In this document: in pieces, positions 1-6,152 of the stretch
Position numbering within the stretch: position 1 is the stretch's first letter
Layout of the letters: each line of letters starts with the position of its first letter
Assembly: GCA_947451445.1 (NCBI GenBank)
Contig: CANFZJ010000174.1
Location: forward strand, 1 to 6,699
Source of the DNA: Comamonadaceae bacterium
Lineage (GTDB): Bacteria > Pseudomonadota > Gammaproteobacteria > Burkholderiales > Burkholderiaceae_C
DNA length: 6,699 nt
Reading direction: 5' to 3'
Program-made: the position numbers and the translations under genes
The notes under the pieces: model-generated
Seen by the model: only the letters and a program-made list of their open reading frames with translations
What the model was told of the DNA's origin: nothing
The model's database searches: none

Positions 1-8
1 CGGGTTTT

Positions 9-824
9 CTACTTATGTAGTCCGCGTTCGTCGGGCTCGTCCTTCGAGGTGCTGATGACGCTGGTTTGCACACCCTTAAATTTGCGCCAGGCGTACACGC
101 CGTAACCGCTGAAGCCATACACCACAAAGGTGGCAAACAGCACGATGGGCGGGTGGATGGTGATCACGGCAAGCCCTAGGGCGATCAGCACAATGACCAC
201 AAACGGCACGCTCTTTTTCATCTGCATGTCTTTGAAGCTGTAGAACGGCGCATTGGTCACCATGCTCAAGCCCGCGTACATGGCCAGCGCAAACATCACC
301 CACGACACATCGACGGGCGGCACATCCAGGTCGTTCATCAGCCAGATGAATCCGGCGATCAACGCCGCAGCGGCAGGTGATGGCAGACCCTGAAAGTAGC
401 GTTTATCGACCACGGTGGTGTTCACATTAAAGCGGGCCAGCCGCAGCGCCGCGCAGGCGCAGTGCACAAACGCGGCGATCCAGCCCCAGCGGCCCAGGCC
501 CTTGAGCGTCCACATGTAAGCGATGAGTGCGGGGGCCGCACCGAACGACACCATGTCGGACAGCGAATCCATTTGCTCGCCAAACGCGCTTTGGGTGTTG
601 GTCATGCGGGCCACGCGGCCGTCCAGGCTGTCCAGCACCATGGCGCAGAACACGCCCACAGCGGCCAGGTCGAAACGGCCGTTCACCGCCATCACAATGG
701 CGTAAAACCCACCAAACAAGGCGGCCAGGGTGAACAGATTGGGCAGGATGTAGATGCCCTTGCGGCGCTTGCGCACCAAGATTTCAGAAGTGGTTGGAGG
801 ACTGGGGTCTTTACCGTCATGCAT
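9..824 (-). CDS. pssA: CDP-diacylglycerol--serine O-phosphatidyltransferase (phosphatidylserine synthase)
   Basis: This integral membrane enzyme joins CDP-diacylglycerol and L-serine to give phosphatidylserine and CMP, the first committed step toward phosphatidylethanolamine. The protein (271 aa from the chosen start) carries the full CDP-alcohol phosphotransferase signature: D65, D68-G69, A72-R73, G82, D86 and D90 in the stretch from LDSLDGRVAR to DSLSD. These acidic residues bind the metal and the CDP-lipid in this family. Several hydrophobic segments follow, as in type II (Bacillus-like) PssA. The ATG at 824 is preferred because a partial Shine-Dalgarno (AGGCGA, 6 nt away) precedes it and the next residues run straight into the conserved region. 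A GTG at 878 would add 18 residues but has no visible ribosome site. The chemotaxis gene lies 205 bp upstream on the same strand. The family is certain; the start is moderately sure. Confidence 0.93.
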   Translation of the reverse strand: MHDGKDPSPPTTSEILVRKRRKGIYILPNLFTLAALFGGFYAIVMAVNGRFDLAAVGVFCAMVLDSLDGRVARMTNTQSAFGEQMDSLSDMVSFGAAPALIAYMWTLKGLGRWGWIAAFVHCACAALRLARFNVNTTVVDKRYFQGLPSPAAAALIAGFIWLMNDLDVPPVDVSWVMFALAMYAGLSMVTNAPFYSFKDMQMKKSVPFVVIVLIALGLAVITIHPPIVLFATFVVYGFSGYGVYAWRKFKGVQTSVISTSKDEPDERGLHK

Positions 825-1029
825 GGCTGGTCGCCTGTCAAAAAAGGAAATGACGCGGCACGGCTTGCTGAGCCGCACGCGTTGGAAGAGCCAAGAGGCT
901 TTGCTGGCAGGTGCATTCGCAATGCCGACAAGAAATATTCAACATTGGGCCAAGTGTAAGCCAGTACACGGGGAGTTCCCGGGCTGGCACGGTCTCGCCC
1001 AGCATGGTTTAGCGGTGGATTTCGACGTA
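825..1029 (-). other. Intergenic region upstream of pssA
   Basis: This gap between the chemotaxis gene stop and the pssA start holds no convincing gene. On the minus strand, CTTACA and TATTTC separated by 17 nt (about 940-970) is a weak sigma70-like pair that could serve pssA. A short inverted pair, GCTGG and CCAGC, lies about 30 bp after the chemotaxis stop (near 980-1000) but has no T-run behind it, so it is a poor candidate for an intrinsic terminator. Reading the minus strand, the GTG at 878 would extend pssA into this region. Nothing else stands out. Confidence 0.35.
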
Positions 1030-2700
1030 TCAGCGGCGGGTCAGTGCGACTGGAATCAGGGTTTGGGCGCGCAGCACGGCTACCGGCGGGACATGTTCTT
1101 GCCTGACTCGCCCATCCGTGGTGTCACGCGACAAACGAAAGGCACGCACCATCGCCGTCAGCTTACCCGCCTGGTCCTGCAGGCTGTCGGCAGCAGCAGC
1201 GCTTTCTTCTACCAAAGCGGCATTCTGCTGGGTCACATTTTCCAGTTGCTCCATGGACACACTCACTTTGCCGATGCGCTGACTTTGCTCTTCGGTGGCC
1301 GATGTGATCTCGGCCATGATGTCAGAGACCCGCTTCACCGATTGCACCAGCTCCTGGATGGTCTGGCCCGCGTGGCTCGCCAGGTCGTTACCGACCTGTA
1401 CCCGCTCCACGCTGGTGCCTATCAAGACCTTGATCTCGCGTGCCGCCGTAGCGGCCCGCACCGCCAGGCTACGCACTTCGCTGGCCACCACCGCAAAGCC
1501 TCGGCCCTGCTCACCGGCGCGGGCGGCTTCGACTGCCGCGTTCAGTGCCAGGATATTGGTCTGAAAGGCTATGCCGTCGATCACGCCGATGATGTCGGCT
1601 ATCTTCTTTGAGCTCGTGCTGATTTCATCCATGGTTTTGACCACCTGCAGCACCACCTCGCCGCCACGCGTGGCAACTTCCGACGCTGTGGCCGCCAGCT
1701 GGTTTGCCTGGCGGGCGGAGCCCGCGCTGTGGCTGACCGTGCCGGTCAGGTCAGACAGCACGGTGGCCGCGCCCTGCAGATTGCCGGCGGCTTGTTCGGT
1801 GCGTTGGCTCAAGTCCAGATTGCCCGATGCCACCTCGGCACTCGCAAGCTGGATCGATTCGGCCGTCTGGCCGATGTCGCCCACCATGGAGCGCAGGCGG
1901 TCTTGCATCGCCCCAATAGCTTCTAGCAAGCGGCCAGTTTCATCATGGATACGCACCTCAACCTGGGACGTCAGGTCGCCGCGGGCAATCCGCTCGGCCA
2001 CCACCAGGGCACGGTCGATAGGTTGGGTAATGCTGCTGGTAATACGCCAAGCGATCAGGCAGCCCAGGGCCAATGACAGCAAAACCAGCAGGCCACCCAC
2101 CTGCCGGGCGCGGCTTTGGGTTTGCTCGGCAGACGCCGTGGTGTCCTTGTTCAGCGTGTTTTGCAGCTCGATCAGCTCGGCCAGTTTAGCGCGCCAGATG
2201 GCCTCGCTCGGGTCCACACGGCTCATCAGGCCCGTGGTGGCCGCTACGCTATCGCCCTCTACCGAGGCCTTAATGGCTTCGTTCAGATCGGGCCGGGTCT
2301 TGCGACCTATATCGGCAATGTCTTTCAGCAGCGTTTGCTCAGCGGCGGTAGTGTCAACTGCCTTGAATAGTTCGGTCAGCGAAGCCTCGCGCATGTCGTA
2401 CTGCGCTAGAGTTTGCTGCACTTGTTTGACCAGCTCGGCCGAGCGCTTGGTATCAATTTCGGTCAACATGGCGGCCGATCGGCTCTGGATACCCAGGGCG
2501 CTGACACTTTCCAACATGCTATTGACCAGCTGTGTCTTGGTTGCGTTGGTACCTGTAATTTGGCGCATTTGGCCACTGACTATGCTGGCGGAAATTTGAC
2601 CGACGGCCGCAATGGCGATCACCAGCAACAACATGCAGCCAAAGCCCAAGCCTAGGCGGCTGGAGATGGACAAAGACTTAAGTCGAGAGGGAGACGGCAT
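1030..2700 (-). CDS. Methyl-accepting chemotaxis protein (transmembrane chemoreceptor)
   Basis: This inner-membrane receptor should signal through CheW and CheA to control swimming. The 556 aa protein has the classical order. A short basic N-terminus leads into TM1 (about 18-35). A mostly helical periplasmic sensor of about 165 residues follows, of four-helix-bundle size. TM2 is at about 202-220 and a HAMP domain at about 222-275 with its proline in TQPID. The cytoplasmic signalling coiled coil covers about 283-520. The conserved hairpin tip is intact at 378-406 (AFQTNILALNAAVEAARAGE and on to GFAVVA). Glu/Gln-rich helices either side carry probable methylation sites, for example around 298-305 and 466-475. 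The length and the ungapped tip resemble the Tsr-type class. The C-terminus lacks a CheR-docking pentapeptide of the NWETF type. The ATG at 2700 has only a weak GGACCG ribosome site 6 nt away. The ligand cannot be read from sequence. Confidence 0.95.
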   Translation of the reverse strand: MPSPSRLKSLSISSRLGLGFGCMLLLVIAIAAVGQISASIVSGQMRQITGTNATKTQLVNSMLESVSALGIQSRSAAMLTEIDTKRSAELVKQVQQTLAQYDMREASLTELFKAVDTTAAEQTLLKDIADIGRKTRPDLNEAIKASVEGDSVAATTGLMSRVDPSEAIWRAKLAELIELQNTLNKDTTASAEQTQSRARQVGGLLVLLSLALGCLIAWRITSSITQPIDRALVVAERIARGDLTSQVEVRIHDETGRLLEAIGAMQDRLRSMVGDIGQTAESIQLASAEVASGNLDLSQRTEQAAGNLQGAATVLSDLTGTVSHSAGSARQANQLAATASEVATRGGEVVLQVVKTMDEISTSSKKIADIIGVIDGIAFQTNILALNAAVEAARAGEQGRGFAVVASEVRSLAVRAATAAREIKVLIGTSVERVQVGNDLASHAGQTIQELVQSVKRVSDIMAEITSATEEQSQRIGKVSVSMEQLENVTQQNAALVEESAAAADSLQDQAGKLTAMVRAFRLSRDTTDGRVRQEHVPPVAVLRAQTLIPVALTRR

Positions 2701-2856
2701 TATTTTCGGTCCGATAAAAAATAGGAAAGGGCTGTATCAAAACGTAAGCAATAAGGGTGCCGTGGACAAGCGGGCGAATGTAGCGACAAAGCCCGGCCTC
2801 GGCCAATGCCAAAGCAAGCTCCTGCCATGCAATAAGGACATTAACTCCTCCATCGC
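2701..2856. other. Non-coding region upstream of the chemotaxis gene
   Basis: This stretch separates the chemotaxis gene start from the receptor-gene remnant. On the minus strand, TTGATA and TTATCG lie 17 nt apart about 5-45 bp before the chemotaxis ATG; this is a weak promoter candidate. A flagellar sigma28 box would be expected for some chemotaxis genes. A CCGATAA string occurs at 2711-2717, but on the plus strand and without a TAAA 15 bp upstream, so it is not counted. Open frames across this region have no recognisable protein. Confidence 0.3.
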
Positions 2857-3096
2857 CTACGGCTTGGTCATCGCGCTGGGGGCCTGGCCGTCTGCACCGC
2901 GTTCAGCTACGCCGAGGCCGCCAATACGCGGCAGCTTCCCTGGTGTGCGCTATCTGCTAGAGGTACAAGGCAAGCGCGTGACCGGGGGAATCGCCTGGCG
3001 AACAAGAGCTACTGGGCCTCGGTGAGGCGCTACCGCGGCTATCAGGTAGCCAGTGCACCACGCACCGTGGCGCTGAGTGCCAGTTACTATTTTTAA
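2857..3096 (+). pseudogene. Decayed C-terminal end of a TonB-dependent siderophore receptor gene
   Basis: The remnant reads as the last beta-strands of an outer-membrane TonB-dependent receptor. In the frame of the TAA stop at 3094-3096 the end is NKSYWASV, then GYQVASAPRTVALSASYYF, with the terminal aromatic Phe of this family and its usual YWAS and APRT motifs. Upstream in the same frame, 2902-2940 gives FSYAEAANTRQLP, which resembles the segment normally followed by a W-T-R-F-D-L-G-A-R-Y block. That block is missing: the text resumes in another frame at 2948-2983 as RYLLEVQGKRVT. A second shortening lies between there and NKSYW (3001). No start codon, signal peptide, plug domain or most of the barrel is present. 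It is therefore a small fragment with at least two internal deletions or frameshifts. Recognition is by eye from family motifs. Confidence 0.78.
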
Positions 3097-3099
3097 GAC

Positions 3100-3148
3100 A
3101 AATAGGCCTTATACGCAGGCAGCACCTGCACAGGCAGCTATCATTTTT
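3100..3148 (-). repeat. Degenerate Comamonadaceae-type intergenic hairpin repeat (copy 1)
   Basis: Read on the minus strand, this 49 bp element has an A-rich start, then ATAGCTGC, a hairpin core and AAGGCCTATTT. This is the general plan of a short palindromic repeat seen between genes in Comamonadaceae. It matches the element at 6098-6146 at 29 of 49 positions without gaps, in the same orientation. The core holds a perfect 5 bp stem, GCAGG at 3115-3119 with CCTGC at 3125-3129. Outer pairs ATAG and CTAT (3102-3105 and 3138-3141) can also close. It starts 18 bp after the stop of the cystathionine gamma-synthase family gene and 3 bp after the receptor remnant. It may help end transcription from the minus-strand gene, but no strong T-run follows the stem. 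Confidence 0.6.
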
Positions 3149-3166
3149 AAAATAATCGCCTGGCTT

Positions 3167-4399
3167 TTACGCCAAGGCCTGGGCAAAGTCGGCCAGCAGA
3201 TCGGCGCGGTCTTCCAGCCCCACCGACAGGCGGATCAGGCCGTCGGCAATGCCCATCTTGGCGCGCACTTCGGCCCCGGCCTCCCAGAAAATGGTGGGGG
3301 CTACGGGGATGATCAGCGTGCGGGTGTCGGCCAGTCCAGTGGCCTTGATCGGAATCTGCAGCCGGTTGATGAAGGCCAGGCAAGCATCCGCGTCGGCCAG
3401 CTCGAACGACAGCAACCACGACCCGGCGCTGAAATGTGCTTTGGCCCGCGCGTGCTGCGGGTGCGAGTCCAGCATGGGGTAGTGCACCTTGACGACTGCC
3501 GGGTGGGCTTCCAGAAACTGCGCCAGCTCCATCGCCAAGGCGCTGCTGTAGGCGACCCGCAGCGCCATGGTTTCGGCCCCCACGGCAATCTGGTGGGCGT
3601 GTTCGCTGGACAGCGATGCCCCCATGTCACGCAGGCCCTTTTTGCGAATCTGCGTCAGGCCCCACTGGCGGGCATCGCCCTTGCGGTAGGCGTCGGCAAT
3701 ATGGGGGTAGGCCTGCCAGTCAAAAATACCCGTGTCCGTGACCGAGCCGCCCAGTGCGCTGCCGTGGCCCGCGATGGTCTTGGTCAGCGCGTTTACCACC
3801 AGGCTGGCATCCACGGTCTTGGGCTTGAACAGCAGTGGCGAGGTGATGGTGTTGTCCACCACGTAAACCAAGCCCTGGGCTTTGCACAGCGCACCGATGG
3901 CGGCCAGGTCGGGGATTTGCGTACCGGGGTTGGCAATGGTTTCAACAAATACCATGCGGGTGTTGGGCTGAATGGCGGCAGCCACGTTGGCGGCGTCGGT
4001 CACATCCACCGTAGTCACCTCGATGCCCAGACCGCGCAAGGTGCCGAAAATGCTGTTGGTGTTGCCAAACACGTACTGGCTGGCCAGCAGGTGGTCGCCC
4101 GCACGCAGCAGGGTCAAAAAGATGCCGCAGATGGCCCCCATGCCAGTGGCAAAGCAGATGCTGCCCACGCCGTCTTCCATCTTGGTGATCTTGGCCTCTA
4201 GCGCGGCGGTGGTGGGTGTGCCCTGGCGGGCATAGTTGAAACCGCCCTTCACCGTGCCCTGGAACACGCCGATAAGATCCTCAACCTTCTCGAACCCATA
4301 TTGCACCGAGGTGTGGATGGGCTTGTGCACCCCGCCGTGCTCGACGCCAAAAGCGCTGTCGCCGTGTACGATTGCCGTGGTGAATCCTTGCGTAGCCAT
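3167..4399 (-). CDS. Cystathionine gamma-synthase family PLP-dependent enzyme
   Basis: This 410 aa cytoplasmic protein belongs to the Cys/Met metabolism PLP enzymes (fold type I), which include cystathionine gamma-synthase, O-acyl-homoserine sulfhydrylases and methionine gamma-lyase. Visible family residues are Y56 and R58 (NYARQGTPT, phosphate contact from the partner subunit), G86-M87 (TGMGAI, cofactor phosphate), D182 (VVDNT, pyridine nitrogen), K207 (ALTKTIAGHG, the lysine that binds PLP) and R390 (LIRLSVGLED, substrate carboxylate). The length fits the family. The ATG at 4399 is chosen because AAGGAAG lies 6 nt upstream; the open frame continues to 4618 but that part is not protein-like and overlaps the divergent gene. 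Two deviations, an FGNT motif where most members have YGGT and a longer segment after K207, make the exact reaction uncertain. No met genes are adjacent. The family is secure and the substrate is not. Confidence 0.92.
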   Translation of the reverse strand: MATQGFTTAIVHGDSAFGVEHGGVHKPIHTSVQYGFEKVEDLIGVFQGTVKGGFNYARQGTPTTAALEAKITKMEDGVGSICFATGMGAICGIFLTLLRAGDHLLASQYVFGNTNSIFGTLRGLGIEVTTVDVTDAANVAAAIQPNTRMVFVETIANPGTQIPDLAAIGALCKAQGLVYVVDNTITSPLLFKPKTVDASLVVNALTKTIAGHGSALGGSVTDTGIFDWQAYPHIADAYRKGDARQWGLTQIRKKGLRDMGASLSSEHAHQIAVGAETMALRVAYSSALAMELAQFLEAHPAVVKVHYPMLDSHPQHARAKAHFSAGSWLLSFELADADACLAFINRLQIPIKATGLADTRTLIIPVAPTIFWEAGAEVRAKMGIADGLIRLSVGLEDRADLLADFAQALA

Positions 4400-4572
4400 G
4401 CTGTTCTTCCTTAAATTCGTATCAGTAACGGCAATTAAATCATCCCTGCGTACGCCTTCTGTCGGGCGCAGCGGGCGGGGGCCAGTGTTACATTTTGCAG
4501 CCACTGCGTTCGTGCCTCGCATTTGGCCAATCTGGCTCCATCTAGCAACCTTAACTCCTCTTACATACCACC
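4400..4572. promoter_or_regulatory. Divergent intergenic region between the PLP enzyme and aldehyde dehydrogenase genes
   Basis: Both flanking genes start outward from these 173 bp, so promoters for both should lie here. On the minus strand an A/T-rich patch at about 4411-4440 contains a TTTAAT that could be a -10 box, with no good -35. On the plus strand TTGCAG (about 4495-4500) and TTGGCC (about 4524-4529) are possible -35 elements, but neither has a good -10. A perfect 8 bp palindrome, GCGTACGC, sits at 4448-4455 and could be half of an operator or chance. I recognise no riboswitch. Confidence 0.35.
4406..4412 (-). promoter_or_regulatory. Ribosome binding site that sets the PLP enzyme start
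   Basis: On the minus strand this reads AAGGAAG, a strong Shine-Dalgarno match, 6 nt before the ATG at 4399. It decides for the 410-residue start over the longer open frame reaching 4618. Confidence 0.8.
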
Positions 4573-6027
4573 ATGCTGCAATCCATTGAAGCCCGCACCG
4601 GCGCTGCCGTCGGCACATCCTGGCCTGAATCTACCCCGGCTGAAATCGACCAAGCAGTTGCCGCAGCAGCTACGGTGGCCGATACCTTTGCGGCCACCAG
4701 CGCCGCCCAGCGTGCCAGCCTGCTGCGTGCCCTGGCCTTGGCCCTGGAAGCAGACGGTACGGCGCTGATCGCCCTGGCGGACCTGGAAACCGGTCTGGGC
4801 CTGCCCCGCCTGACCGGCGAGCTGGCCCGTACCACCTTCCAGCTGCGCGGTTTTGCCGATGTGCTGGATGCTGGAACCATCCACGCCGTGCTGGCCGACG
4901 ACGCTGCCGTGGCCGGTGCGCCCCCAGTGGGCCGCCCACGCCTGGCCAAGGTGCGCGTGCCGGTGGGGCCCGTGGCCATGTTTTCGGCCAGCAATTTCCC
5001 GTTTGCGTTTTCGGTGCTTGGCGGTGACACCGCTGCAGCCCTGGCGGCCGGTTGCCCGGTGGTGGTCAAGGGCCACCCTGCACACCCGGCGCTGTCGCGC
5101 CAGACGGCGGCGCTGGCCCAGCGGGTAGTGGCCGAGCAAAGTTTGCCTGCAGGCGTGTTTGGTTTTGTGCAAGGTGCGGCGATTGCGGTAGGCGTGCAAC
5201 TGGTACAGGCCCCTGCCGTAGCGGCCGTGGCGTTTACCGGTTCGTTCAAGGGCGGCACGGCACTGGCCAAGCTGGCGAGCGAACGGCCCCGGCCTATTCC
5301 GTTTTACGGCGAGCTGGGTTCGGTGAACCCGCTGGTGGTGCTGCCCGCAGCTGCTGAAAAGTCCGGTGCGGAACTAGCGGCCACCCTGGCAGGCTCTATC
5401 GCTCTGGGCGCGGGGCAGTTTTGCACCAGCCCGGGTGTCATTCTGGCGTTCAAAGATGCTGCGTCTGACGCGTTTGTGGCGGCTTTTGCCCAGGCCCTGC
5501 AGGCCACCCAACCGCACGCCATGCTGTCGGCGGCCATCCGCTCCACCTTTGACAACGGCGTAGCCCGCTGGCGCGCCACCGACAGCCTGACCCCACTGGT
5601 GGCCGACGATGCCGCCGGTGCAGCCATGCCACGTCCCTTCCTGGCCGAGGTGCAGGCCGCCGACTTCATCGCCAACCATGCGCTGCACGAAGAAGTGTTC
5701 GGCTCTGCCGCGCTGGTGGTGCGGGTCGTCTCGGTCGATGAAGCGATTGCGGTGCTGCGTTCGATTGGTGGCTCGCTGACGGCCACGTTGTGGGGGGCAG
5801 AAACGGAATCCGACGCCACCCGCAGCCTGGTGCGCGCCGCGACCCAGATCGCCGGACGGGTACTGTTTGCCGGTGTCCCCACCGGTGTGGCCGTCACCCA
5901 GGCCCAGCTGCACGGAGGACCATTCCCGGCATCGACCCAGCCGTTCACTACTTCGGTGGGCTATGCGGCAGTGGATCGATTCCTACGCCCTGTGGCGCTG
6001 CAAGACGCGCCAGCCTGGTTGCTTTAA
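4573..6027 (+). CDS. Aldehyde dehydrogenase (NADP+), 2,5-dioxovalerate (ketoglutarate semialdehyde) dehydrogenase type
   Basis: This cytoplasmic enzyme should oxidise an aldehyde, in characterised relatives 2,5-dioxopentanoate to 2-oxoglutarate, the last step of pentose, sugar-acid or hydroxyproline breakdown. Of 484 aa, the key ALDH residues are N141 (ASNFPF), K166 (VVVKGHPAHP, cofactor), the FTGSFKGG turn at 221-228, general base E247 (YGELGSVNP), nucleophile C284 (GQFCTSPG) and EEVFG at 373-377. The C-terminal GVPTGVAV and HGGPFPASTQPFTTSVG (435-463) are typical of the ketoglutarate semialdehyde subfamily. The N-terminus begins directly at the segment usually written FNPATGE, about 30 residues shorter than many members. 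An in-frame TAA at 4552 leaves the ATG at 4573 as the only start, and no clear Shine-Dalgarno precedes it. No sugar-acid genes are nearby, so the physiological substrate is open. A hairpin terminator follows. Confidence 0.92.
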   Translation: MLQSIEARTGAAVGTSWPESTPAEIDQAVAAAATVADTFAATSAAQRASLLRALALALEADGTALIALADLETGLGLPRLTGELARTTFQLRGFADVLDAGTIHAVLADDAAVAGAPPVGRPRLAKVRVPVGPVAMFSASNFPFAFSVLGGDTAAALAAGCPVVVKGHPAHPALSRQTAALAQRVVAEQSLPAGVFGFVQGAAIAVGVQLVQAPAVAAVAFTGSFKGGTALAKLASERPRPIPFYGELGSVNPLVVLPAAAEKSGAELAATLAGSIALGAGQFCTSPGVILAFKDAASDAFVAAFAQALQATQPHAMLSAAIRSTFDNGVARWRATDSLTPLVADDAAGAAMPRPFLAEVQAADFIANHALHEEVFGSAALVVRVVSVDEAIAVLRSIGGSLTATLWGAETESDATRSLVRAATQIAGRVLFAGVPTGVAVTQAQLHGGPFPASTQPFTTSVGYAAVDRFLRPVALQDAPAWLL

Positions 6028-6097
6028 GGTACGACTGGAAACGCGTCTGATTGACGGCCCCCTGGGCCTTCAGGCGGACGCTGAATCAATCCGGATG

Positions 6098-6146
6098 AAA
6101 TAAGCTATTAGCGCATATAAACTGTGCACTAGTAGCTACTTTTTTT
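6098..6146 (-). repeat. Degenerate Comamonadaceae-type intergenic hairpin repeat (copy 2)
   Basis: On the minus strand the element reads A-run, GTAGCTACTAGTGC, spacer, GCGCTAATAGCTTATTT. It aligns over 49 bp without gaps to the copy at 3100-3148 (29 identical positions) in the same orientation. Flanking ATAGC at 6147-6151 continues the known plan of this repeat (GCTAT, A-run, TAGCTGCTAGCGC). It begins 6 bp after the SURF1 stop, so both copies sit just behind the 3' end of a minus-strand gene. Confidence 0.62.
6103..6146 (+). terminator. Intrinsic terminator after the aldehyde dehydrogenase gene, formed by repeat copy 2
   Basis: The plus strand can fold AAGCTATTAGCGC (6102-6114) against GCACTAGTAGCT (6126-6137) with one U-G wobble and one C-A mismatch around an 11 nt loop. 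Seven T residues follow at 6140-6146. This is a reasonable Rho-independent terminator for the plus-strand gene ending at 6027. The reverse strand forms the same stem but its downstream tract is only TTATTT, so termination of SURF1 transcripts would be weaker. A small GC hairpin, GGCCC and GGGCC at 6056-6068, lies between the stop and this element without a T-run. Confidence 0.6.
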
Positions 6147-6152
6147 ATAGCG

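Noticed and set aside
462..1611. Plus-strand open frames of 165 and 285 codons over pssA and the start of the window's chemotaxis gene region
   Set aside because: They run antisense to pssA and the chemoreceptor C-terminus and carry no family signature.
1571..2599. Long plus-strand open frame of 342 codons opposite the chemotaxis gene
   Set aside because: It is antisense to a clearly recognised chemoreceptor, has Ser/Arg/Ala-rich composition with no family motif, and is a typical shadow frame in GC-rich DNA.
2691..2717. Sigma28-like CCGATAA box near the chemotaxis gene start
   Set aside because: It is on the plus strand, pointing away from the chemotaxis gene, and has no TAAA element at the right spacing.
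2612..3025. Plus-strand open frame of 137 codons as a real small gene
   Set aside because: Its first part overlaps the chemotaxis gene antisense and its last part is the out-of-frame middle of the receptor remnant; it is not a coherent protein.
3077..4201. Plus-strand open frame of 374 codons opposite the PLP enzyme gene
   Set aside because: It lies antisense to a gene with complete catalytic motifs and shows only Gly/Gln/His-rich low-information sequence.
4400..4500. Possible S-adenosylmethionine riboswitch before the PLP enzyme gene
   Set aside because: The leader shows no recognisable SAM riboswitch core and is too short between any promoter candidate and the start.
4400..4618. N-terminal extension of the PLP enzyme to 4618
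   Set aside because: The added 73 residues are Arg/Trp/Cys-rich and unlike the family, would overlap the divergent gene, and the strong ribosome site lies before the ATG at 4399.
4551..5270. Two overlapping minus-strand open frames of 239 and 212 codons
   Set aside because: Both are antisense to the aldehyde dehydrogenase gene and have biased composition (Ala/Ser/Thr or Gly/Arg/Gln) without recognisable domains.
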